This document shows, piece after piece, positions 1 through 14,127 of a stretch of 64,000 bases of DNA. Both the position numbers and the translations under genes were made by a program. This DNA is from Chrysomallon squamiferum (taxonomy: Eukaryota; Mollusca; Gastropoda; Neomphalida; Peltospiridae). The notes beneath the pieces were generated by a model. The model saw only the letters and a list, made by a program, of their open reading frames with translations, searched no databases and was not told where the DNA came from. Each line of letters starts with the position of its first letter. Positions within the stretch are counted from its first letter, which is position 1. The DNA is taken from NCBI GenBank assembly GCA_012295275.1, contig CM022679.1, positions 2,646,116 to 2,710,115 on the forward strand. The letters are read 5' to 3'.

Positions 1-3000
1 TGCTGGCTCTTTGTTCTTTCTTTCAGTTTCATTTCTCTGTGCCTGGCGTCCAAAATCTTTTCTCGCCTTGTTTCTCTCTCAAACATCTGAAACAAATATT
101 TAAAAATTAATTTCCTCTTTTAAATAGAACAAGCATTAATTCTTAGATATGGATGACCATTGGATCGATCAATCCTGCCAGTTGGTTTATTGAACATTCG
201 GCCTCATGACTGACAACGTTGAAATGGTAACCAAGTAGATTTTATTTTTGTGTCATGCTATTAATCAGGGTCTTAGACATGCTTCAACTGATGATATTAA
301 CTTGTGTTACATTTGTAGTGTCAGACTACAAACTATCAAAAATAGATCTGCAGATTTCAAATAATATAATAGAATATTATAAATTTTAAAAAATTAAAAA
401 TATGCCTAATCAGACACCTCTTAAACAAATATGCCTTCACCTATAGTGCATTACATTTTGTTTCTTAAAGTTAATAAATTCACAAAGGTTGCTGCATCTT
501 TAAAGCTGCTCTACCTCAGGTTTGAGTTAAAGAAGATAATGTTAATCTTACTGCAGTGACCAAATTCTTCTCATTTCGTTGCATAGTGTAGAGACCCTCG
601 GACAACTCCAGCAGTGTGGTAGTACCGTCCTGCGATCCACACGCCACCAGTCGGCCAGCCTCCTGCACACGCAAACTGTGAAGTGGAACATCACACACCT
701 GTAAGTAAAAACAACATTTTAGAGATGTCTTAAACATTCATTCATTCATTCATTCATTCTACAGCTTAGTAAAAAATCCAATATCTTAATAATTTTTAAC
801 AAAAAATCTGTATCTGAATGTAGGACTGCACAAACAGCATCCAATTTACAGATGTTTTTGTAATTAAACCAATGAACCAAACATTAGCATTAATCTTTTG
901 AAGATACTGATTTTGGACTGCAGTTCCACATCACAAGCATAAAATTATGAAAAATAAAGATTACTAGTTTGATAAATTATCCATCTTTGACTTTTCACTG
1001 ATTTCAGTCTTCTCTGTATGAGGAAACAGAGTAATCACTTTAAAATGAACAACTTTACTTAATCTGTTGTTAATTGCCTAGTCACTGATCAGCTTACATC
1101 GTATATTCAAAAATAAACACACACACACATACACACACACACTCACACTCACAGAAATCCACACATTACCTGCAGACTGAGAGTGGGGTCGTTCTGTTTG
1201 AAAATGATGTCCCACACATCAAGTGTTCCGTCCATTTTGGTGATGAAGAAGACAGATGGTCTGACAGGACTCCAGTAACCATCAGTGAGATATGAAGAAT
1301 ACTGTCTGTAATAAAACACAGGTGTAAACAGGACTAGAGTTTCAGCAAAAGAGGGGTGCCACGATTATGGTGGAGATAATTTCAAAGATGAAAATACCAA
1401 TGGGAGCTCTTCCCATACATACATACATATATATATATAAAATAAAATTCATGAAATAGATAAAATAAAACTCAGACCAAATTAAATTAAAAAAGGACTG
1501 ATAATAAAATGGAATGAAATAAAATTGATTGTAAATAAATTAAAATTAAAAACAAATTATTTTTATTTCTATTTTTAATTTTTTATATATATATATTTTT
1601 AGTGATTTTTAAAATAAACCAGGAATACATTTAAATTTAATTGTCATCCAAAGAAAACAGAAACAACTTTTACATAATAAGATGTATTAAAATTAATAAT
1701 TATTATGAATTTTAAAATAGGTTGTCTGACTTGAAATAGCTCATTGTAAATATTTAACTTACTTTGTCCACATAATTGAGGATTCTTTGATATCTTCAGA
1801 CCATATCTACAAAATTCGATTTAAACAAATAATAACAATAATAATAATAAAAATAAAAATAATAAATAAATAAATAAATAAAAATATTGTTAATAAATAA
1901 ATAATATTACAATTTAGTTTGAAGGAAACAAATTAACAATTTTTCATGACAATAAATAATATATTCAAAATTTCATTAACCAAAAATCATTTCTCATCTC
2001 ATTTCCAAATAGGTTTTAAGTTTAATTAATAAAAAATCAGCTTTGATTGTTTTAGATTATAATTCCTCACTGAAATTACATTAACTATCCATTTATTATT
2101 AACTGCTTCAAAATACAATAAAACAATTAAAAAATTAAAAATATATAAATAAAATCGGTATATACAAACCTTGGATTTCAAAATGCCTTTCATATTTTGT
2201 AAATTTAAAAAAATCAGTACTTGCTTAGTTAGTTTCAATTTAAATATCTCCTCAATCCAATATACATATATATATTTTTTAAATATTTGAAAGTATCAAG
2301 AAGTATTTTAAAAACACTTAACATACCCTAGCACACCAGTCTCCGACACTGAGGAAGTTTTTGGGGAAGTGAGGATTGCGCTGTAATGAGTAGACAGGAC
2401 CAATGTGACCGGTGTATGAGGCTACAATTTTCTCTGCTGGTGTCTTGGCCTTTCTGTTACACGACATGATGGATCCTTGTTCTGTACCCACCATGAACTT
2501 TGTTGGCTGAAAATTAAACAAAAAGTCACAAAGTATTAGTGTGTGTAACACAGAAACACATCAGAGTCTGTGTAAAACACTTTCACCAGAAGTGCAGGAG
2601 ATCAATCCAGACTAGCGGCACACTGATGTTTTTACTGAAGAATTAGTGTTCAACATCCTGTAGCTTTATCTTGTTATCTGAATGTGGTGGAGCTTTGTTC
2701 ATTAATCAGAAAATACAACTTTTATAAAACATTTGTTTATATTGCTTGTTTATTTTTTTGTTTATTTGTTTGTTTGTTTGTTTAATTTGTTTATTTTAGT
2801 ATATTTTTCCCTCGGGCATATAATCTGATAATGATAAATTATTAAAATCAATTACATTTATAATTCTCTCATAAGTGATTAATAATGTTTTTATATTTTT
2901 TTTTTCCATAAAAATCAGCAGCAATTTTTGTGAAGCACTCATGTGGTATATTTTCATGATGCACACGCTTTAACACATTATGATTAATGGCTATCAATAA

Positions 3001-5159
3001 TTTAATTTTCATCTGCTATTTCTACTCTTAAACCCTTCACAACTGTAATGCTTAATAGAATCTAATGGTGAAACTTTTAACTGGTGTGATAAAAGTAGCC
3101 AATACCCAGGCACTGCACTGGACCAAACACAAAGTGATATAAATTATAATAACCAAGAGATTGTGTAAAAATGCTTTGTACTGTGATCACTTAACTATTC
3201 ATTAAAGACAAAAAGGAAATCAAATTAGTGACCACCCTAGCTGTCACTTACAACAATGAAAAGGTATATGTCATTGTTTTTACAGCTTGTAAAGAAATTT
3301 TAACAGTTCAAATATCCAACAACATAAGACAATAGTAAAACCTAATTCCTTTATAAAATAATGATAAAATAATAAATAAAAATTAGTTCTTTTGAACTAA
3401 ATTGTGGCTTACAGATTACAGTGAAAATAAAATTGTGTGTGATTTGTATCGTGAATATGTACAATAGTAACTGATTATTATGATTTACCATCCACTGAAC
3501 ACAAGAGACTTGTCAAGCCAGTGAAAGTTTTCTTATTTCGTGAAACTTTTGTTTTGTGAAATGTTTTTGTAATCTGACAAAAATCTACAGTTCAATTCTT
3601 TTACTTTACATCTTGTATTTAACTTCATTAAAAATAAAATGCACAACTCTGTGAAAGCAAATAAAAACAACATGAGCAGAATCATTTCTGATATTTTCTT
3701 TCCAAAAGTGAAATATATATATACATTTTTTTTATCTAAAAATGTGAATCATGCCCCAAATAATAAACTTTGTGGATACATCTATCTTACCCTAATATTC
3801 AACAGTTTCAGATCCTCCAAATACTTTTAAGTGCAATGATGAATAAATAGCATTTAAATGTTGAAAGATTAAAATACACATAATCCATATTTATATACTT
3901 AAAAGCTAGATGTAAAGATATATTTAAATTTTAATACAAATGTAAGAAATATTTGAGATTTAAATTAAAGGTAATATATATAAAATAAATGTTCAAATTT
4001 GATGGCCTTAAAATCTGAAATACATATTTAGTAATTATTTGGTATTTCCAAAGATGTAATGAAGTTATTATAATTAATAATTGCATTAATTACAATAAAA
4101 AAATAAATTAAAAAAAGATTAAAAAAAAGATTCTACTGTGATCTGATTATCAATATGAATGATTAATATGCTTAAACTGGAAGATTTTATATTCTCAGTT
4201 ATAATTTAAAACAGATTTCATTATAGCATCATAAAATCTTTATAAATATCTATCATTTATTTATTTTATTTTTTTTTTTTTTTTTTTACTAATATTATTT
4301 TTTTTTTTTTAATTTTTGGTGAAAATATTTGCTGTTATATCATAAAATCTTTAAATATCCATTTTTTTTTTTATATATCTATATTTTTAAATTTATTTAT
4401 TTACTTATTTTATTATTATTATTATTATTTTTTTTTTTTTTGTTTTGTCAGTAAATATTTTGTCCATTATCATTCAGCTGTACACTTACCATAGTTGGTT
4501 CATATTCCAAACAGTACGCTCCCTGTGCCTTTGTAAAGTCTTGTTTTTTGTCTAAGTAGAGTTTTTCTGTGGGTTCCCCGAGTTTACGAATGTCCCACCA
4601 CAACACCTGACCGTCAGTGGAAGCAGAAAAGCACTCAGTACCAGTCTTGGACTGAATCCAAATTGTCTTGTAGGCTGGGTCTCGATGGCTCTGTTCAATG
4701 GGGGTCATTTCCACTGGTTGAGATCCTTTCCTCGTGTCCCAGTACGCTATAAAAGAACAGTATCAACTTAGAGAGTTATTTTAAAATATTACATGTAAAA
4801 TATACACAGTGAAAATTAAAATCTACAACTGTAACAAACAATATTGCTGTATAGTGCTGTTTCAAAATATTAATTGTAAATTATATATGATGAAAAATCA
4901 AACCAACAGCTATAAGCTGTAACATTTACCTACCATTAAAATGCTTTTTTTTAAATATTATGTAAATTTAAATCTACAATTTAATATCACCAATCAGAAT
5001 ATATACTAGCAAGAAAATATGTTGCTTAACCATGTCAAAGAAAATGTGCTTTTTAAAACAGTTTGAAATTGTTACTCTTATTTTTTTATATTATAGTTTA
5101 ATTTTGGCAAAACAATCATTAAATAAAATTACTACTACTACTACTAATAATAATAATTA

Positions 5160-5197
<38 letters not shown>

Positions 5198-7999
5198 ATA
5201 ATAATAATAATAATCAATCAATCAGTCGATAAGTGAAATAATAATAATTACCTATTTGTCCATTGTAACAGCCTCCCAGCAGAATATGAGAGTCCTTGGG
5301 ATTATACTCCAAACACACCAGAGGGGAAACAGGTTTCAAGGTCATTTCTGGCTTATTTGGATTTTCTGAAAAAAAAAAAAAAAATGTATAGATGAAAAAA
5401 TCATTACTGATTGATAGTTTGATTTCAGTATATATGTGGAATAGTAATTCTTGAATCTTACATTTTGAAAAAAGAAGAAATTAATTAAATTATTTATTTA
5501 AAATAAAAAAAAAAAAAACAATGTATGATATGTCCCTAATGACAGAATGTAATGGTATAAATATGTTCTGAAATATTTAAATATTGTGACAAACACACCC
5601 ACTGGCTTTTTCAGGCATGAATCATAACAGCTTGCTCTGATTAGCATGTTAATTTTTTATTGTTGGTAAGGCAGATCATTTTCTACTCCTTAGATAAACT
5701 GAAAGCTGTTATGAGATGAAAAAGAAGTCATTAAAAGAAGCTGTGTTTAATACTAACCAACATCCCAGATGTATGAATCCATCGAAGCATCTGCTGATGA
5801 TCCCTGGAACTCCAGGTTACAGTAGGCAACTGCAACTTTACGTGGACCATCAGGAAACCATGATATGTGAGTTGCTGTTCGTTTTATTACATTTGGATCT
5901 CTGTAGAAGAAACAAAAAAAAATTAAGTAATTATTTAATAATATTTGGATCTCTACAGAAGAAAAACTGAAATCATTTTTAGAGGTTATTAATAATCTGA
6001 CAAGAAAAGTTCTTGTTCTGTTTTCATACTGATAAATTTTTCAACTCCAGTAAAGTGATGAATGTGATAAGAAAAATTTATATTGATAATTTTTTTTATT
6101 TTTTTTGAATTTTATGTGTAATTAATAGTTATTAATTATAATAACTTCATTATATCTTTGGTTATACAACACAGAAACTGTAAAATAATAAATAAAATAA
6201 AAAATAAATTCATTTTTCTTTAGGTTTTTTTATACAGAGGTTTCAGATTCTCACAATTTTTTTTTATTAATTACAAATTCTTAAATTGGATCATATATGA
6301 TAAATGTATATAAATCAGGTTGCATTATAGTTATAATATTTCTACAGAAGAAGTGTGATAATTCAAACAATTCAGTAACTGTGGTGATTCATTTATTGTT
6401 TAAAACAAATTAAATAAAATTAAATATTATCATATTTTATAACATACCAATGTTTTAATCTGTTCCGTAATTCATCATTCTTTAGAAAATAATGTTATTT
6501 TCAATCTTTTCATCAGGGAAATCACTTTTTATTATTCTTATTATTTATTTATTTATTTTTTTTTTTTCTTAATTATTTAATTTCACTGAGGAAATATTGG
6601 TTGCTGTAGACACCTTGAAAGATAAATATAACACAGAAATTTTTCAATGTGATCAAGAATACCTGAAAACATTGATTGTTTTGGCTGAAGGGGCTTCATC
6701 CACCTGATCTATCTCAACATCTTCAAAATATTCTTCATAAATATCAATAGCATTGTTTTGTTTGATGCAATGTTCCATCACCTGAAATCATTTAAATAAT
6801 CAAATAAAATCAATTTACTAAATATTTTTAAGATAATGTACCATGGTGATCCCATAAATGAATAAATAAAATTATAAATAAAATAATCAGAAAAAAAAGA
6901 TATTCAAGAGATTAATATGCTTATGATGACAGATAACAAACTTATTATTATATATTCAGTTATTTGCAATTCTATTTATCAGTACAGTTTATTACTAAAA
7001 CTGAAATACTAAATAGAATGGGATGTAAAACTTTCAAAATATTTTAAATATTAATTTCTTTTTATAATGAATTTGTATTTTAAAAAATATATATATATAT
7101 ATATTTTTTTTTTAAAACAAATACAAATACAATTATTAAATGATAAAAAATTTGTACAAATGTAAAAAGTTCACTTACACTGCCCAGCTGTTGGATTGTT
7201 GAGATGTACATCTCATCTTTCTCCACTTTCTTTCTGTACCTGGTCACCTGTTCCACTTCATTTGGGTTCACATCTTTGGGCCATCCTCCTTCTGTGTGGT
7301 TAATACCTCGAGAACCAGTTTCAAATCTTTCTGTATTCACCTAAAACAAATTGAACGAGTGATGATAAATGAATAAATTTTGTCTTTTTAAATTTTTTTA
7401 TTATTTTTAATTAATTAATAATAATTATAAAAATATTTTAAAACTTTAAATATTTTTTTGTTATGTTTTCTAATTATTTTTTTTTTAATTTATTTTGGCT
7501 GTTTTAATTTATATTTTTTCAGATTCATAAAATAATTCATTCATTATTTCGTGATATTTTGTATATATATATATATATAAATTTTCAGAATCAAAGTAAC
7601 TGAACTATACATTATGTTTATAGTAATGATAATATATTATATTTGTAACTAAGAAATCTTTATCAAAGAACTAATAAACTGTCAAACAAAATGGAATTTT
7701 AACTAAATCTGAGATTCTTGTTTTTCAAATACAAACTTAATGGACCAAACACAAAAGAAGTTTCCTAAAATTTAAATAAAATAATAAAAATAGCAAAAGC
7801 AGGAGTTAAATGGTACCTCATGTTCGGACATTTCCTGGACACATTGTATAGGGGTGTCAACGGGATTTTTCTCCACAAAATTTTCCAGTAATGATGGATC
7901 TGGTACAATGTCGACATGGAGTTCAGCAGGTCTGTCAGAAAAGTTACACTGCCTGCCAAATTCACTCCGCTTCTTCGTATACACATAGACAATCTCCAT
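1..7999 (-). CDS. DNAI2: DNAI2, axonemal dynein intermediate chain 2 (3' partial)
   Basis: This WD-repeat intermediate chain of the outer dynein arm helps attach the motor to the axonemal doublet in motile cilia. Coding exons, in minus-strand order: 7999-7817, 7340-7179, 6781-6663, 5900-5758, 5365-5252, 4746-4490, 2506-2327, 1806-1763, 1305-1170, 698-552, 86-1. All join in frame with GT-AG introns, giving about 523 codons. Recognition rests on near-identity to the known family: start [15 protein letters not shown], then [27 protein letters not shown], the WD blocks [11 protein letters not shown] and [26 protein letters not shown], and the charged tail [11 protein letters not shown]. The start is the conserved MEIVYVY methionine; a splice acceptor at 8021-8020 leaves a 20 nt leader before it. 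The human protein is about 605 residues, so roughly 80 C-terminal residues lie outside the window. Exon 4 carries a duplicated acceptor. Confidence 0.96.
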
Positions 8000-8354
8000 T
8001 TTACCTTTTCACAAATCTCCTGTTATTGAAATAATAAATGATAAATGATAATGATAACAACAACAACAATAATAATAATTATAATCATAATGATGATGAT
8101 GATGGTAATTATATAGACGATGATGATGATGAGAATGAAAATAATAACAATCAATGGATATTATGAGACTTAATTATCATTTAATTTTACCTAATTTTTT
8201 AAACCAAAGTCAAATCTGAAAATTTAAAAAATATTTTTATTTACTTTATATATTTTAATGCATTTTATCCAGAATAAAAATGGAATAATTGTAGTTTTAT
8301 TATAAAACGTTTGAAAGACATTTATATTCAAAGGACAGGTTTTTTAAATTCTGT

Positions 8355-8409
<55 letters not shown>

Positions 8410-9074
8410 ATATATGTAATTATATGTGTGTGTTACTGATGTTTAATATTTAGTATCTATCATTTTTAGTTTTGCAAGATGCAAATAAAAATTAATGACA
8501 ATATATCTAAATAATATGAGTTTGCTGTAAAAATCATATTTTATTAATTTGAGTTCAAACTTTGATTTTCCATTATTCTCAAAATAAACCAATAAAAAAT
8601 GTTTATTAATATTTCGTCGTTTAAAAGCATTAGTAAATTGAACAATATATGAAATACTGATATCTATTTTTAATAAAATGCAAAGTCTCAGCTCCAGAAA
8701 ATAAACCTCAAAGTCAAACCTAACTATGAAATCAGAAATGCTCAAAAATGGAAAAGAAAAAGAAAAAAAGGCAATGCTGTGGCTGGGTATACCAAAATTA
8801 AATTAAACATTTCAAATAAAATATAATGCATGTATAAATAAACAACGAACCTGTTGTGTATAAATTATGCCCAAGACGGTTGTTATTTACAATCTTTGGT
8901 ATCGGAACTTTTAAAACTCAATTTCTTGGCGTGATCCGTAACCAGTAGCAACTAGCAGGTGCGCATGGGCATATTTAGAAATGTCCGGTTCCTCCTTCCG
9001 GTTGAATTAACTTCAAAGTTCATTAAATGGCTTGATCAAGTTAATATATAAATGAACTCAAAATAAGACTTAGC
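8000..9074. promoter_or_regulatory. Divergent DNAI2 / AP5Z1 promoter region
   Basis: This interval separates the minus-strand DNAI2 start from the plus-strand AP5Z1 start, so both genes are presumably driven from here. A DNAI2 leader exon begins at 8019, which implies an upstream non-coding exon; a weak minus-strand donor lies near 8851. A (TG)n tract covers about 8357-8405. The stretch 8925-9005 is the least AT-rich part and holds an X-box-like motif. No open reading frame here looks like a gene. Confidence 0.5.
8938..8952 (+). promoter_or_regulatory. RFX X-box-like motif
   Basis: The sequence GTAACCAGTAGCAAC fits the RFX consensus GTNRCC-N(0-3)-RGYAAC with a 3 nt spacer. RFX factors drive motile-cilium genes in animals, and the motif lies about 940 bp upstream of the DNAI2 start codon and about 120 bp upstream of AP5Z1. 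It would be close to the transcription start if the inferred upstream DNAI2 exon is real. A match of this length can occur by chance. Confidence 0.45.
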
Positions 9075-11807
9075 ATGGCTATGTCATCTGTTGCAAATTT
9101 GCAGCATCAAGCTTGGTAATACTTTTAAATATTCGTATTTAGTTTTAGGAATACATATGACTTGATCAAGTTGATGTAACGTAACTAGACTTCATACAAC
9201 TTTAACTTAAGACATGGTAAATGATGTTTATGATGTTACAACTAAAAATAAGGAAACTTGAACTTCGTTCTCGACCTATCCTTTTCACTGCAACTCTTGC
9301 TTTCGCAAGGATTTTATTTTTAGAAATAAAGTAATTAGACAAAGTAACAACACTAGAACTAATTATTAAACAAATCTATGTTTACATCGAGTGTTTGTGT
9401 CATAATTACGCCTATTTCAGTATTTGCAGTTGTTTGTACATGAAGAAACACGTTTCTCCGCTTTTCTGCACTGTTGCATTATTGGTAGATATCGTTGTCA
9501 AAAAGTAAATTATTATAACAATTGATTAAAGAATGATTTCTTAATTTAATTGTGATTTACTGTATAATGTTTTCAGCAATGCATCTCAAGAAGACATTGA
9601 CAAATTGTGTAAGAACATCACTGACACATTCCACGTTTCAGAGAAGTCTTCAGAATGCATTGGATATCTGCAGTCTTTGTTTTTCATATTACAGGCTTCT
9701 AAAAAAGAACTATGGTAAGTTTGTATAAATGAAAATTTATTTTATTAATGATGCCCATTGTTTTATTAAAATTAATGTTTATAATGTTTTGATGTAGTAA
9801 TAATACAGTCTAAGATAAACTTGTTATTACTAATTTTTAGCTCATTGTCAACTGACAGTAATTTGAGAGTAAAGGATTTCCTTTATAATTTCCTTTATAA
9901 TTTACAAGTCCAGAGTTGTGGCAATGATCCTGTGACCAAATGGTTTAGTCAGATTGTGAGCCACCAACATTATTTAATGATACATTTTTAATATTTATGG
10001 CTTTATTAGATGTCAAAAAATTTAAAATTTTGTTACTATATTAAAACGCAGTTTCAGAGAGACCAAAAAAAATGTTGTCTTTCAAAAGTTACTGTGTTGA
10101 TTCGTTTGCTACTCACATATATAGGATGACACATGCCACAAATGATAAATGTGTTGCACATAAATATTTTTACAAGAGTGTTTTATAAAATTATGAATTT
10201 TTGTATTAATTAATAACTAAAACATTTTGGAAATATTTTATTAAGATGCTGTTATATATATTACATAAAACAATGTTTAAAAACTTTGTGTATTATTGGC
10301 TAAATCAGATTTAATAAATCTAATTTTTATAATCCAGTCATATCCGTATCTTATGTTTTCATTATAGTATCTCACAGGAACTCTTTGTTACCATGGTGAC
10401 TGCAGTTGGATCGTCATGGAATCAGCAAAACATCAGACAGTGTATTTTATGTCAGCAAATAATTTCAGAATTGTTACCAAGCCAAGATTTTAATTTAGCC
10501 TCAGACACATCTGTCTGTGAAAATCATCTTCCATTTTATTTACTACAAGTATGTTGCGTAATTTGTTATCAGTGTTGTGTGTACATATATATATATATAG
10601 AATTAATGAAAAAAGTAAATAAAAATAATGTGATATTTCATAGTGTAACTAAAATGTCTTTATGGTATTGATAGAATTTAATTTCTCTAATTCTTTTTTT
10701 TATTTTTTATTACATGTTGCTTCTGTTTGTTGCAATAGTTTTGAACTTTATGAGTAAAAACATAAGATATTTCTTGGATTTATCCAAAAATAATGCATCT
10801 ACCCATTTGTTGTCAATTAATGGATAATTAAATTTAAAAAAATTGTTTTTATGATAGGGTGAAAAGTCAGGATGTCTGGAAAGGTCATTTAATGCAGCAG
10901 TGAGGTCAGATTTATTTTTGACAATATATTTTAAAAATATATATATTATAATTAAATGTTTTTCTTTGACTGTCCTAAAGACAGCAGTAAGCACACAAGC
11001 AGAGATCCTCAACACATTCAAATATACACTTACCCATATCAATCACCTTTCACATTCCAACAAGTACTCTGTGTCTGCATTATTGACTATCATGGAATAC
11101 TACTAACTAATAAAAAGTAGCCAACATTGTGATGACAGTTGAAATTAATTTCCTCCTTTCTTTTTATTCACCTATAAAGACAGTTTACTGGACAGTTTGT
11201 AGTTTGTGATAATTTTGTTCTTACATTGCTTTAGGTGTCTGACAAGTCCTGAATTTGACTTTGAGAGACAGAAGAAAGCTTTTTCATTCCTTGTTGCTGT
11301 TGTCATGCTGCATAAAGATGTGGCTGCTGAAGGTAAGAATAAATGAATTAATTAAAGAAAGAAGGCTTTAAAATGCCTCATACAGAAAGGAAATTTCAGC
11401 TGTCAACAGAACCAATGAAGATTTTCAGTGACTGATATTTCAAAGATTTTAAGGTTATGTAGAAGTAAAAAAAGGTAAAAGTAAATGAGCAGTATTCAAA
11501 TATGAGTATTTCTTTAGTTATTTGTAAACAGAATTTTTTACTTAATAGTTATTATTTTAATAATATGGAAAATGAATCAAAAATAGTGAAACGGAAAAGC
11601 AACACTTCTGTAACTTGTTTTTCAAAAGCTGTAGTAAAATTTGTATTTAGTAATGTGCTCATAAAAGAATACTTTCTGTTAATTACTATAAGTGACAATA
11701 TCATCATTATATAATATATATATGGTAGGATAAAATATGAAAATTCAGTTATCTATATCTATGTGTGTTTGTTTGTATATATATACCTATACACATCTAT
11801 ATATACA

Positions 11808-11851
<44 letters not shown>

Positions 11852-12217
11852 CACACATACACACATACATTTATATATTTATATATTTGATGCCTAATAC
11901 TTTTATCTGTAGGTAATTTATTAACAAGAATTGCCTGGAGATTAATAATCAGTATTTATTGAATCGTTCACTGGCAGACTGTATCAGAGACACAAACAAC
12001 CAGATTTCAAAATGGCTGATGAATGCTAGTCTGCAGCAGGCTCCAAATCCATACACGATTAATCCATTTCGCAAAGACAAGAGTAACACGGTCACAGAGA
12101 TTGACGGTACACCAAGCAGAAACTTCTTTACAGTACTTAACATCGGTGAGAAAACTAGTTTCATTTACATTTTCTTTCTTTCTTTCTTTATTTGTTTATT
12201 TCTTTCTTTATTTATTT

Positions 12218-12292
<75 letters not shown>

Positions 12293-14091
12293 TTATTGTT
12301 TATTTATTTATTTTTAATTACTTTTTTACAGTTTTAATCTTTTAACAATGTTGAAAATGTTTCTTTAAACTGTATTTTTGTTCCATTTGTACCACCAACA
12401 TTATTGATCTTTATCAATAATAAAGTATAAACAAAAATAACAATGTTTAGATGAGGCAAATAAACCTTTTAGACTGAGTATTTGATTGGAAACTTGCTGA
12501 ATTGCTGTACTATCAGCAGTATTTATTTCTTCAAAATTCGGCAGCTTAATGAAGAGTTTAGAAAAAAGCTAGTGTTCTGATTTGTTTGGGTTTACATTAT
12601 TTTTTTAGCAACAATAATCTCCAGTGCATATTACTTTTCTGCTTTGCCTTCTTAAACTTCATTATAATTTGTCTTTTTATTATCTCAGTTCTAAACTTTG
12701 AATTCATTAAGTAGGCAAAATTCTAAAACTTCATTAAAAGATGTCTATTAATATTTCAGTTCTAAACTTTTAATTCCTTGAGTAGATGAAATTCCAAAAG
12801 TCTTTATTATTTGTATGTTTATTTTGCCAGGCCAGTACTACACTTCAGACCAGCTTTTGAATATCTACAGTTTTTCTCTGATGTACCAGTGGTTGTTCTA
12901 CTCACAACAGACACTCTCTGAGCATATTGATGATTCTTCACAGGTTGCCAAGGTTACTCATGTGTTTGAAGCTCTGGTTACCAATTCCATAAACTACTGC
13001 TTTCGAGTCTTTGACCAATGTGAAAGAAGTATGAAACATCAAATGTATTTGATTTTGATTTTTTAAGAAAGAAAAAAAAAAAGTTTTGTATGCAGATGGT
13101 TAAATTGTATTTTTTTAAGAAAGGCAGAACAAGAAGAGAAAATTAGTGTCTGTGTGTGTATTTGTGAGAGAATGAGAGAGAGAGACTGTATGAGTGATCC
13201 ATCCTTAATTTTAAATATTTCAATTTTATTAAAATAATTTTTTTAAAATTAATAAAGAGAATTTTTGTTTCAGTATGTATAAATCATAGAAGAGTATATT
13301 TTTTGACAAAGAGTAAGATGGAATGAGAAATATTTGAAAGCATATAAGTATGACTAAATGTGAGTGAAAGAAAAGAATGAACATCAGTATAATGATATAA
13401 ACAGAAAACAAATAAAATTAATTTTTTAATTTTTTATTATGACATTTCAGATTATATAGTAGAAGGTACAAATCATAATAAGATCATGAATTTACATTTA
13501 AGATGACTTTTTTTTATTTTTATTTTTTTCAGAGCCCAAAACACCATCCGACAATGAACTTCAGACTGCAGTAAGTGTTTCATAATTGAGTTTTTTAACA
13601 ACAGTCTTGTTTTATCTGTAATTATTATTATAGTAATCTCAACTAAATAAACTAATGAAAAGCACTCTGTTGATGATGAGTTTTGCTGTTTTGGACTGAT
13701 GTATCACTTTCTGTGTTTGTGTGTGTGTATCTGTGCATGTGTTTAATACAGTGTTTATGATCCAGAATGTTCTAAAAACAGTTAATAAAAATAAAGCTTT
13801 TTCAGTGTCTTTCAGAATCAGTGACAATTCTGGATCTAATCTGTAAAATAGATGAAGGTCAGATACCTCGTGTTTACCAGGAAGTCAAGCGACTTTACTC
13901 TCGAATATCCCAGAATGCATCATTGTTGGCAGTTAATATTCAGATTCTACAGTTTTTCCTTAATCATAGTAAGACATTTCATAATGAATAGAAATTCATT
14001 TTTTCTTATAATCAAATGTTTGTGTGTGGGTGTATATGTGTGTGTGTGTATGTATATATATATATATGCATATGTATATGTATATGTATAT

Positions 14092-14127
<36 letters not shown>

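Noticed and set aside
5716-5970. 84-residue plus-strand ORF
   Set aside because: It is antisense to DNAI2 exon 4 (5758-5900), which is confirmed by frame and family match.
11959-12345. 128- and 104-residue ORFs extending past AP5Z1 exon 7
   Set aside because: Only the part up to 12145 is coding; the remainder translates a TTTA microsatellite (LFIYLFIYL in two frames).
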